From positions 18,054,650 through 18,118,649 of the forward strand of contig CM075197.1 of NCBI GenBank assembly GCA_037577475.1: a stretch of DNA of 64,000 bases, read 5' to 3'. This DNA comes from Chaunax sp. Z400. Taxonomy: Eukaryota; Chordata; Actinopteri; Lophiiformes; Chaunacidae. This document shows, piece after piece, positions 10,853 to 22,960 of the stretch. The notes beneath the pieces are model-generated. The model saw only the letters and a program-made list of their open reading frames with translations, did not search any database and was not told the origin of the DNA. The translations under genes and the position numbers were made by a program. How positions within the stretch are numbered: the first letter of the stretch is position 1; every line of letters begins with the position of its first letter.

Positions 10853-12389
10853 TCAACAGATATTGGTCACTTTAGAAGTGCAGATATATTCTCTATCAGT
10901 ATCTGACCGAAGCCAACTTCAATTCAGGGAATAAACCACAAAATAGATATTTCATGCTCTGAATCATCTATGGATATCATTTATTGCACAGTAATTCTTC
11001 TGCATACCAGAGCCCGCAGTAATGATCATAAGTTCAGCTTTCACTTGGCTTCATTGAATCAGTCACTCCACACTATGCATTGATCTGTCAAACGGAACAA
11101 ACTGGAAATGATTTTAATCATCGGTGCCAGTTTTTCCTACTGTGGAAAAGCCATGATTCCAAACTGTTTCTGATCTGCCACGCACAGATTGAAGCACTCA
11201 ATAAAGCCCGCTGTAAAAACACAATCCACCAAAATGAGCTTGATGAATGAATTACAGCCCCGTTAAAATCCCGTCCAGCTAAATGGACTGTGGTCCCTCT
11301 CCAAATGGACACTCCGCTGCTAAAAAGCAGCAAGGCCGACAGTTTGGAGGACGCCACACATGAACTGTGCTATCACATGCTCTGGATGCTTCTTGATGGA
11401 TGTTTGTGGCAAATACTGATCTTCAACCAAAGCGCCCTCAAATGATGGCAGCGCTTGATCCTCTACCAAAGCTGACATTGCGTGATCCAAACCAATTTCA
11501 GCCCATACTTGCCCCTAATGTCTATGACTGAGTCTGTGTGTGTGACTTTCCTTCATGGACGGCCAAGGCAGAATTATTGGAAATGCTAGAAACATAAAAC
11601 CCAGTAATTTATGGACACAAAACATTGCTGTTTAATATTATTATTCCTTCAACTCTTGAGTAGTACGTCTGTGCAAATGAGTGCGAGGGTCAACTCGAGA
11701 GGGGGAGTGAGAAAAACAAAGAGAGAACTAGAAACCCTAAAAAAACTTCTTTAGACCTCTTTTTTTTCCATTCCTGCTTGACTAGAGTTAGAAAAACAAT
11801 CTTCAGGCGTTCAACAGAGCGCCTTTCATGGATTGCCATTTGCACGTTTTGACTCCATGGTAGCTTACAGTTTTGCTTTATCAGAGTCAGTTTGATCAGT
11901 ACCTCCGTCTACCAGCCTATGGGTCTGTCTCTGGAACAAGGCAATCTCACTCATCTCTCTGTGACACGCACACCTTGCCAGCTGTGACTATGTGTCGTAA
12001 CTTGCTCTTTCTGGTCCATTGAAAAAGCCACTTTATCATCCTTATCCCCTTCACTGATCTCTCATTTTTTTAAGGGCAGAAATTCCACTCCTGCTGGATG
12101 AAAATCTTGTATCTCTGACATTTGTAAACACAAAAACTGTTTTCCTAGTGACAAATGCAATCTTTTCAGCAATCGCAAAACAGGGTTTGGTACAGGTATG
12201 ACGTCCAGGGATGACAAAGCCATCCAAGTAAAGTAAAATAAAAACTTTAACGTTATCAGTAAAAATATGAACACATTAAAAACTTGAGTGCTCTTGGACA
12301 GCACATACATCCATTAAGCTAATTTATGAATCCGCATGACATCTTTCATGGAGTCAAAGTTTTTTCAATGAGGGGCTGCATATGAAATA

Positions 12390-12832
12390 CAGTGTTTCCC
12401 CGTGGTTTGTTGGTTAGGGGGGGGGCGGACTGGTCGGTGGTCATGGGTCATAATCAAAGAGGTCATATTTTACAACTCTTCCATTTCTTATATTCAACAA
12501 TACAAAACAAAGACGGCTTTTGAGGTAAGTTAACTTTTCCCCCCCCCAGAAAATGAAAAAAACATTTGACAGTATAATATAAAAACAACTTGTTTTTTTG
12601 GTTGTTTTTTTCCTTTACCCCTCTCATCACATTTATTCTTCTTGTTTGTCGGTGTGTGTAGCTGTGTCAGTGCTCGGGGCAGGGCTAGCTTCCCTCCCCT
12701 TAACAGTGGAGGAGCTATTAGCATCCTCGCCACTGGTACCAGGTTCACGTTGGGTAGCGGCAGCTTGGGTGCCTTTCTTTTGGGCATTGGGGGGCGGGCA
12801 GCCCCTCCAAATGAATGGTAGGAGAAACACTG
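12390..12832 (-). mobile_element. hAT-like non-autonomous transposon
   Basis: Terminal inverted repeats are visible: CAGTGTTTCCCC at the left end and GGAGAAACACTG at the right end. Nearly identical flanks (GAAATAC before, GAAATAT after, if one base is shifted) suggest a target-site duplication. Inside, the minus strand (about 12790 to 12633) encodes a low-complexity stretch with GTQAAATQREPGTSGED and STVKGREASPAPSTDT, like the N-terminal leader of hAT/ZMYM-type transposases, as I recall it. A second frame overlaps it with an ATG reading MPKRKAPK, suggesting a frameshift. No BED finger or DDE-type catalytic core is present, so it is not autonomous. Confidence 0.55.
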
Positions 12833-12934
12833 AAATATCATCCTCATGCCAAGAGAAAAATAAATCCTGGATCCATACCATCTTCTTAATAATCCTAAAA
12901 ATCTCATTTCCTGTTCTTCTCCCTAGGGCCCACC

Positions 12935-13050
12935 TTTACCCAAAGTTTCATTGAAATCAATTCAAAACTTTTAGAGTTATCCAACTTACAACTACAAAGA
13001 CGCACGATAATCATAATCTCCTCCAACTCTGGTTGATGGAGGTAAAGAAA
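12935..13050 (+). mobile_element. RTE-like LINE 3' tail
   Basis: Contains 'aagtttcattgaaatcaatt', 'aacttttagagttatccaac' and a closing 'cctccaactctggttgatgg'-aggtaa hairpin. This is the usual tail order of RTE/Expander-type LINE copies in fish. It lies about 100 bp right of the hAT-like element. Confidence 0.5.
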
Positions 13051-16000
13051 TACCATAATGGTGTATGTGTAACAACGTATAGATTATTTTACCGTTTTAT
13101 TTCATTCTGAGAAGCCTCAGACCTTGGCCTCTCCTTTCCCCCTTTGTCCTGGGCGGACCAACTGCACACGAAAGTCTGTATTTTATTGTTCGTGGGTCCA
13201 ACACAGCCACTCTAAATCATCAATTTTAATGACCGAAGCCAGGATATGTACAGTGAAAACCAATAAAAACCTCACTAAACAGAGATTTAGTATAGGAGAG
13301 ACTGAGCGAGGGAGAATAAAAGAGAGACTGAGGGAGACAGAGACATGCAAGAGATAAGATCACATTTGTGTAGTAAATCACAAGAGATATGTGTGTCCTC
13401 ATGCACGTGTATGTGTGTGTGTGAATTTCGTCATGAGAAAGCTTTGAGCTCTATCATGCTACAACTAAGAGAGTTATTGGACATGAACTGGGGAAAGTAG
13501 GAGATCGTTACAGAGGACACCGCTGCCTTGACTTGATAGCCACGATGAGCTGCAACTGGTACGAGATTGACTCCCATTACTGCCCCTTCTTTACAGTCAC
13601 CCATCACCACATACACACACATTCATGTGTGGAGGCTGCGTTTTGTGACCACCCCTAAAGAGGAACCACGGCTAATTCACAGTTAAGTATTCCAGTCATA
13701 CAACAATCCACAAACATTTCAAGTGTAGAAACTTTACATAGTAAATAGAGAAGTTAAAGCAGAATTCTTCTAGTGTTGCCTACATAGCCACCATAACTTA
13801 ACAATAGGCAGTGCTGACCATACTTTTACAAGTCCACATCCTAGCCATGGCCCCTTCCACCGCTACATGACGAGGCAGCTTTGAGCTACTTGTTAAAACA
13901 GCATACATGTCCTCCTCTAGAGGATGAAGCAAAATGTTGTTCATGTTACACTGAATTACACTCAGATGGGCTTTAACCTCACAAACAGGGAGGAGGCCGG
14001 ACGGTCACAAGAAGGAAAAAAAAAAGAGGAAAAAACAAAACATGAACTCCAAAACAGACAATTACATAGCTTGTAAAACCAGTAACAATAGACGCACAAC
14101 TATCCCAACTTCTATTTCTTTCTTTTCATTTAATCAACCTCTTTTTGACCTCTCCTTGATGTCAAGGCCAACACATCCATCTCTTCAAGCTATCAGCGCC
14201 GTGTGCCACAGCTGAAGGAAGGCTTGTTATCCGTGTGCATGTGGGTTTGTTTTGATTCAACCTTGTTGATTCAAGTAGGGCAGGTCATTTCAGAGCCAAA
14301 TTACACAATGAGTGTCTGGCAAACCTCAAAACGGCTTTAAACAAAGGCATTATATCCTCAGTAAAATTTTTAAAAAAACGCATGACACAGGGAAACAGAC
14401 TTAGAAGAAATAAATGCTAAATGCGTGTGCAGGAACAACACCACAACATTTGTAAAACAATGCAGCAAGACGGAGCAAGTTTTGCATGACAGTATAATGG
14501 AGTAGTGTTAAGAATTACTGTCAAAGAGTATATTGCAGCCTTTTAAAATAGATTTTCTTAAGAGGTTTGCTGCTTTTCGTTGTTTGTTTGTTTTGTGGGT
14601 GATCTTAGCACAGGACAGCATCATAGGATTGAAAGGCTGATAAAACTGTGAGGCAAAGGGGAACTCTTCACTTTCACTCAGTGGTTCTATTAAGCACTTA
14701 AAAGTATGAATATACATAAATCTGCATCCACACATATGTACCACTTCATGAATTCTATAATTATTCTAAGAAAACTTATCAATAAAGGCAACAACAAAAA
14801 AAATACACATGCAATGAGTAAAAAGTGGACTAAAAAGTGCAAAAGACTCAACATAGTACACAAAGCCTTTACAGACAACTATTTAATCACAATATATAAA
14901 TTACCCACCTGCAAGCACTGGGTTTACCTGATGTGACCTGTGTCACATAGCTGCTGTCATCCCTCTGATAGAGTATTATTAGAGTACTAAAACAGTAGAG
15001 CGGTCATAGTTAACATACTGTTACTGAGTTGGAGTCACTTAGCCTCTCGCATTAAGCCACAGGCATGCTGCTTAATACCTGACATACCAGAGCAGTGTTT
15101 GACAGACTGACAGTTTAACTGTTTGTCTATTTTAAATATTTGATAGGCTACATTACACTTTTTCTAATAGGCAGTTTTTTGTTTTTTTATTTCAACATTT
15201 AAATTCTCCTCCACCTTATTTTAGTGTTTACTCACAAACCACTTACATCTGCTCACACACACACCAGTTTGCCTCATATCTCTCTGTTTCTCTCCCTTCT
15301 GTCGACTTTCTTTGTCAGCAGGTTGTTTTATTAAGTCAAACAAAAAGCACACAACCTGAGTTTTCGATTTTTTTTTCCACTGGCAATTCTGTTTTCACAA
15401 CAGTAAGTGAGCTGTATCTGGAGGAGGGCTTGCTGTTGATGACGTAGCCTACAGTATCTAAATGATTAGAACCAATGGTTGGTTCACTTGGCACTGGATG
15501 ACATCACACCAACCAGGTGCACTAAAAAGCTTTTAATAATGGCACAAGTAGGTCTACCATAAACAGCAGAGGTCACACCACAATCAGTGCATTCATAGGA
15601 GAGACATCTGTCTATGTTTTTCTGAAGAGCGTGTGTGATTGTCAGTAGACGGGAGGGACGAGAGACAGATGGGGTTGGGTTGGGGTAGGTCCAAAAATTG
15701 AAATTTAATATGTGGCAGGCAAAGTTCATATTGTGGCAGGCCGCCCCAAATAAATGAAAAAATAGCCCAGTGAAAGAGTAACATTGAGGGTTATAAGAAG
15801 GGGGACCACAAAAGGGAAGGTATGAAAGGAGGAAATGAAAGAAGAGGGAGGAGGGGTGAACAAGACATAGTTGGTCTAAATGAGTAAACGCAAAAACGAC
15901 ATTCAGGGGTATTTGTGGAGCTCTTTTAACACACTTTTATGTATTTTGGTTCATGTTTTTACATTTCAATCAAGTTGCTTGACACACAGTGACACTTGGG

Positions 16001-19000
16001 AGCTGTGTGCCAGCCTCTGAGGCCTACTGTAACATCCTTCCCTGCAAATATCCACTGAGACATTTACAGTAAAGCATCTTTGCAGATGCATCAATCCAGC
16101 CTGACTGTTATGATTAGATTGTTGCAAGATGACAACTTGATGCATAATACTGACTGATCTCCACTGCAGCTTTTTCTTACATGTTTCGAGACATTTAGTC
16201 ATATTCTGCTTTGAATGATGATCAAATCCGATATGGATGAGCCTGATATCTGTTCATTTAAGTTTAACTGCTGGAGGAAAGATGTCTCCTTCAAAAAAAC
16301 GTTCATTCTCTGCACCGGGGGCATCGAGTTTCAAATCGTACATATGAAATTTGGACAAAGAGTGCCTTCAAAACTAGTTGTGATGTCACAAAAGCTCTCA
16401 TGTACAAGTCGATTTAAGGAAAACACAGCAGATGAACGGGGGACTTTAAAAAAACATGAAAAAAGAGGCAGAGAGACACAAGGAAAGAGATATAAATAAA
16501 AGCCCCCAAAAAAGTGAATGACGATCATGGGAAAATGCCACTTCTGGATGACCCACTTAGTAACCGGGGGAAGGGGAGGTCACCAACACACCCCGCCTTC
16601 AACCTAACCTCTTCCCCTTGGATATCACCTCTCCTCTCTGCACTCTCTCGTCCTCTATCACTCTTATCAGAGTCCCGGCGATAGCAGAAATCCCTCAGCT
16701 TCACCTCAAGAGAGAATGATAAACCAGCCATAACTGCTCTATCCACAAATACATGATCCCACAGCTGACACAGCAGCCACATGTACTTTAAAAGACTTTG
16801 AAGGCTATGAAAATACCTATCACAGAGCTGCTAAGGGAAATATGTTCTCAATCAGCTTGATATTATAAGTTGGAAAACCCATTATTATTTTCATGATGGA
16901 TTCTTCATTCTCTCGACAATAAAATAAGCACTAATGGCTTTTTCAGCTTTAAGTATGCACAAGCCAGCTGTGTTGTCTGTCTCGGTCTCTCTCCTTAATG
17001 AGAAGTGCCAGCTTGTGCAGAGTCAACAGACTAGGAAACCTCAAAGTGAACTATATCATTCGACCTCTCTTGGTCTCTGTGTGTTCGCTTTCTCTGCCTC
17101 TTCTGTGTAAAAAACAAACTCCTGCAGTCATCAAAAGTTCAGTGTACAGATTGTTGAATCTTATGTTGTACAGTGGCATAACTAGCTCACATCAACATGC
17201 TCAAACGAGGCCTAAATGCTATGACAGTTTCCACAGGAAAATGGCAAAAAGATGCTAATCATGATAATTTTTTTTTTCTCCGAAAAGCACAAAAACAGCA
17301 CAATAAACAAAGAGACAAACAAGAGGCAGAAATGTTACTCCCCTCTGAGCCTCTCCGATGAACCAAAGATGAAGTACAGAAGGTAAACAAGACCATAAAA
17401 CATGGCCGTGGTTTTAATAGTGTTGTAAGACTGAAGCTTCCTCTGCAAAAGACAGATTTATGAGACAGATTGACTTATTATATGTAACGCTGGAAAGAGA
17501 GGACAGGTGGGAAGAGTCTACATTTCATTTTTATCTCATCCAGTGCATATAATTGCAGCATCATGTGTTTTTTCCCACACAAACAGTACCAACTTGTTCC
17601 TTAAGTACGCTCATTATTCGCCTCTCTGTTGGCCATATTTCTGTCACGTCCAGGTTCCCATAGAAGCCCGCTAATTAACCGTGGGTGTTCCTTGCTTCCA
17701 TTCCCAGGTTCTTTCTTGTCTCCTACCGTAGGCCTTCCCACGGACATTTTGAAGAAAGGCGTGTCTCACGGCGACCCACACACACTGCGGTCAGAGTGCA
17801 TTTACGTGTGATGGGAAGATATGTAGTTGTTGGGCAGAGGGGGATGGCGTGTATCTGCACAAAACGCACATGAGCACATATGCCAATACACATGCAGATA
17901 TACTAAACATGAACAAGGAAAACACTCTAACCCCTGGGAGGCTGGGAGAATAATGAGCTGGGGTTGGGTTGGGACTCAAAAACCAAGACGATCATTCCCA
18001 GGCTGTCCTAACGAGAATGCAGCCCGATTCCCAAAACAATTCCCACCCTCCTCCCCCTGTGTTTGTGTTCGCTAATTGTGCTGAATATTACAAAATATGA
18101 CTAACGCTGTAATTATTCAAGTAGCAACCCACTACAAAATTAAATGTAACCTACACACCAAAGTCTGTTCTTTCCAAATCTGGATAATGTCTAGAACTCC
18201 CAGACAGAATCAAAATTCCTATTTGTCCTTGTCAGTTGAGCTCAATTTGCATCCCACAGCAGTAGACTACTTGGTTTTCCTCCAGTCCATCACAGATTTG
18301 TCAGAGAAAAATGATCATGTTTTAGGTAGAAGAGGCTTTGTTTGTTTGCCCAGTCGGTTTTTACAAATCTGATGGGACACTTCATTTTGTTTTTTGGGGC
18401 TGCAAAAGAAAATCATCCCACCAACTTAAATTGCTCAAAAGACGTCATGTTTGTTGTTTCGACCTACAATGTGGCGAGTAATGGAGTAAGTGAAATGTCA
18501 TTTTGTGGTGAACTATTCTCCGAAGCCTGATCTCATGCTCTCTCACTCTCTTCATATCACTGCTGTAGGGATTCTCTCTGTGTCTGTTGTCTGCTACAGT
18601 TTTTCAAGAAGTAAAAAAAAAAACCACAGACATGCTGTAAACAACAAAACACATACAACTAAAACCAAGACACATGCTCGTCTTTCTGAATAGATCCACA
18701 GACAGGAACATGGAGGGTATGATTGTGTAGTATAAATATAGTTGCGTCTTCATGGTGGTCTGTGTTCATTCCATGACCATGAGTCCATCACCTTGACGAG
18801 AAGGTAATGTCACAAGGTAAATAACAACCAAAAAGTACATGCTGTATTTAAGAGAAACTGCTAAATATACCAAGAATAGTATCAATACACAATTGAATTC
18901 ACAGCAAAATGATTTGGAACACAAAAACTAAAAAAAACAACTAAAAAACTAGCAAAAACAAAAACAAAAAGCAGGAATTTACAATGAAAAATTGACTGGC

Positions 19001-22000
19001 GTCATACAACCAAAATAAATCAGCTTCAAATCAAAATCAAAGCAAGAAGAAATTTTCAATATTAAGTGAAGAACATTCAGACTCTGATATGTTAAAATAT
19101 AATTGGTGACATAAAAATAAAAAAGGCCCTTTGTTTGCTTAATAAAAGCAAATACAGTTATCCACCTGTTTAATAGCATTTTCAATTAGTGCATTAATAA
19201 AGATGAAAATCCTAGAAATTAAAAATGGGTATTTTTACTTTCTGAAATACTCTGAGTGAAAATGAAGCGAATAAATCATGACGTACATGAATCATGTGAC
19301 TTAAGCATCAACTCAAGCTTCTGCTCCCATGGCGAGAGAAAACCACAGAGGAGACTTAGCACCTGTAGATCCCAATGAACAAACTCCTACTGATCACATA
19401 GCTGTATTGGATTAAGAAGGTGCATTACATTTTTTTTAATTTGAAAGGACAAACACTGTTTAGTCCCTCTAAAGAGTCAGTTCGGCCTTTATGTTCTGCT
19501 TTGTGGACTATTAATTTGGAGTCCCAAATACAAGTATTAGTATTGTGAAATATATGAACAGATCTGTTTTTATTTGAGAGTCATATTACAACTCTGAATA
19601 TCACTTGATATTTTTTACAAGTGTAGCTCAAATTAGTTTAAATCCAAAAAATAACTTGTGCGCACATAAGATCTACAGCAATGAACTTAAGATTTATAAA
19701 TGTCAGGCAGAGATGGACTTGACATAAAGTTGAGCCACGGTATAAAAGTTACCATATATCATCATGGAGGTGGGAAAACGACTTGTCAAGTCAGAAATGA
19801 TGAAGCAAATGTGAGAGCAGCCAAAAATAAAGGGGATTAGGGCTTAACTAGGGTGGGGAAGGAGGGAGTGATTTAAGTCTGCTGCTTGATGAAATACTTG
19901 CATATGACTGTGCACACTTGTAGTAAAATGTAAGAGAAGGTGAGTGAGCACAAATTAAGTAATACAGCAAAGAAATATATTGTAGGGAAAGAAAGAAAAA
20001 AGTGACAAGAGGAAGAAATCACCCTCACCTCACAAAAAGGTGAATTTTGCAGTGTGGCTAAGTGCCCTAAGCTTTCAACCATTAGCACATTGCAGTTGGC
20101 TCAGCAGCAAACCTGTGTTTTACTGGTTCCCCTGGCCAGTGTTATGAAGTGGTCTGTATTTTTTGTTACCACCTGGTTTTGTTGTGTTACACCTGCTGCT
20201 GAGAATCTACTCTAAATAGGCCAGTAAAAAACAAAACAATTCTTTCATTTAAAAGTCTGAAATATTATTAAGCTGAACGTTAAATGACAAGTTTCTGGAG
20301 TCATTTACTTGAAGTAGTCCACACAGAATTGCTTTTTGCTGCCAAATGCATTTAATCCCATCAGGATATCAAAATCCATTATTCAGTGTTTTAACTACTT
20401 TTATAATTTAATATCTTGCAATTACTGATAATAGTGCTTCAAATGCTTCAATAAATATTTTTTTATTGCTCTAAGTTGACACCATCACCACCCCTATAAT
20501 TCATGTCGACAATGAAATACTGGATTTTATGCTGGATTTTATTTACCCTCTTTTTTTTTTACTCATCTATTTATTTATTTTAATGTGACAACGATTTGTG
20601 GCAAGATTTAGTTTAAGATGACTATTCTGACATGCATCACTTAAGAGGGTTTGCTCTACAGTTGGCAGCAAAGTTTAAACGACAAATGAGCACACCGTCA
20701 TCAGCATAGAGGTGAGTCCCTCAGTGCCGGAGCTCTGGAGATGATGGTGATCCTCACCATCCTACCAACACAAACTGAATGATTAAGATTAAGATTACCT
20801 GGTTAATTTGCAACATAAGTCCTCGTGGTGTAGTTTGACACAAAGATTTGTTTTTGTTTTTTATGAAGAGAGCATAAGTGAGTGAATGAGTGCGAGAAAG
20901 AACCTGAGCACTGATTTTGTGAGCCTCACACATGTGTGATAAAGTACCGCGGGGTAAGATTGATTTCTTACCCCCTTTTTTTACTTTTTTATTTCTCCTG
21001 ATGTGAAACTCAGTTGTGGCTACGACTGAAGGGCCACATCTGGACCCTGCAGGACATGCGTGAAATCATTTCTCTATTCCTCCAATTTACTGTAATGCCT
21101 TGCAGATGGTAGCAAGTGTGTGTTACATGTATTCACTCCTACAGTAGGAGCAGAGGGAGACGGAGAAGACGGAGAAGCCTGAGCCACAGACTGCATGGAG
21201 ACAGCTATCAGAAAGCAAACTGAACAAAATACATAAGCGTGGTGCAACAAGTACAACTCAAGTGTTCCTTGTTCAGAGGAGACTGAAGGTGGTTTCAGGA
21301 GACACATGCAACGCACTCAAGGCCAGAGACAGGTTTGTTTATTGCATCTTTTTTTCTGCTGGGAGTCTCTACGCCTTCAGCACAAGGGAGGGTGACGTCA
21401 AACAGATATTTGACCCGTTTTCAGTTCTTTTTCTTCCAATCTCTAATCAACACATGAAGAGAACAGAAGCTGTGGGTCAGACTAATACAAATATTAATGT
21501 TGTGCGCACAAGCAGCGTCAGGGTTCTGGTTAATTATGTGTCATGCAGCTAAAAGTACACATCGGAGGTGACACAGTTCCTGAGAGCTATCACCTTACTG
21601 TATTTTGTTGGGACCAGCTGACATTGAAATAAGCTGCCAGCTGCCGACGGGTAGTTTGTCACTAGTTTTAGGAAGCATTCAATAGCTTTCTCTGCTAGAA
21701 TGATGGCTCCATGAATGAAGCAAACATGTGTGCTTATGCACACTGGACACATGGAGTGTACAAGTAATTGACCCCCATTGTTTATTGGCACAATCCCCTA
21801 TTTACCAGCAGTTTGTAATAACCAAAAACATAACAACAGTTTAAATAACTCAATACAACAGATATTACGAGTGTTTTTTTTTAATACCATATATCACACA
21901 AAAAGCTACAGACAACCTCTAAATGACAAGCATCTGGTACTTTGTAGATCACCTTTTTGCTGTGTGACCTGCTGCAAACATGATGCATAGCCAGCTTCTG

Positions 22001-22549
22001 GAAGCGTTCCAAAATGTGTGCCCTCATGAGACTTGAGACTTCAGCAGTCATTAAAGGAAGCATTTTGCATTGCGTGTGGAAAAAAATAACTGCTGCATTC
22101 AGTTATTTAAAGTGTTTTTGTGGGATTTGGTTATTGCAAACAGCTGATAAATAGAATATTTTGCTAAAAAAAAATTCAATATACAGTCATTTTACTTCTA
22201 ACTGTGTGAATAATAAGTTGACAGATGCTGACAAACTTTCTTGGCACCTCTGGTGGCATTTATCAAAAATATTACTCCACCACAAATGTTCTCTAGAACC
22301 AGCATCGTAGCTCAAAAGTTGTTTTTTTTATGATCAGCTAATTTGATTTGGTGAGATCTGGTCACACAATTAGTGTTAACAAAGTGTCCAAAAGCATAAT
22401 ACTGACGCTGATAGTCATTTACTTCTTTTTCAGCAGATGAGCTGTGCAGTTGGTAATTATGAGATAGCCAAATGGCATGTAACCAACCTCCACGAGCAGT
22501 AAATCAGAAGTTCATTGTGTCTTAAAACAGGCCGTGCAGGTAGGCGTTG

Positions 22550-22760
22550 CGATACGTTAGTGGAAGCAGGCTGGAATTCCGCTCCTAAGCACTGAGCCAG
22601 GCAGCAAGTTCGCTGCTCGTGCTCTCAGCTCTGTGCAGGAGTGCGCTCTGCTGCCGTGCGCCTCGCCTCGCCTCGCCCCTCCCCTCCCTCCGCTTAAACT
22701 CTCCTCTGTGCTCACCAATAAAGCGCTTTCTGTCCAGGGAGTCAGCACAAGAGCGCATTC
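22550..22760 (+). promoter_or_regulatory. CpG-rich putative vasn promoter
   Basis: GC- and CpG-rich sequence in an otherwise AT-rich region: gtgcgctctgctgccgtgcg, tandem ctcgc units near 22662-22677 and pyrimidine-rich cccctcccctccctccgc that could bind Sp/KLF factors. A CCAAT-type pentamer occurs in caccaataaag near 22714. No good TATA box is seen. It lies just upstream of a plus-strand segment ending in a strong donor, and the next plus-strand acceptor leading to a real coding exon is that of vasn. Linking promoter and gene across 20 kb is inference, supported by the two-exon structure of mammalian VASN with a noncoding first exon. Confidence 0.5.
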
Positions 22761-22761
22761 C

Positions 22762-22960
22762 ATGACGCGGAGGTCGGTGTACCTCTCCAAGGATTTGATG
22801 AAGACTGTTTGCTAATGAGTTTAATGCGTCCAGGGAAACTTTTTTTCAACGTGTAGCGCACGGAAAGCACGAAGTCTGGAGTTACATCGCTGAACTACTC
22901 CGTTTGGATAAAGTCCGAAGCGCGACTGCACTCCCAAATTCACTTCTTCCGAAGTTCAGG
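22762..22960 (+). other. vasn: Putative 5' noncoding exon of vasn
   Basis: The segment ends ...gaagttcagg, followed by gtaagaattt, a consensus donor (GTAAGA). It contains no long open frame but has short upstream ORFs: ATG at 22762 (17 codons ending TAA at 22815), and an overlapping ATG at 22815 (13 codons ending TAG at 22856). The 5' boundary is not visible; I set it at the first upstream ATG for convenience. Splicing to 42964 would add 31 bases of leader before the vasn start codon. A transcript is needed to confirm. Confidence 0.45.

Larger units (their letters stand above)
7011..22540. other. Gene-poor stretch with repeats and one CpG-rich block
   Basis: Apart from the repeats, hairpin and CpG block listed separately, I see no supported exon. 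Open frames of 60-95 codons are scattered on both strands at the density expected by chance, without recognisable domains. Low-complexity A-rich DNA lies near 18.9-18.97 kb. If coro7 extends rightward, this is coro7 intron. Confidence 0.45.
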
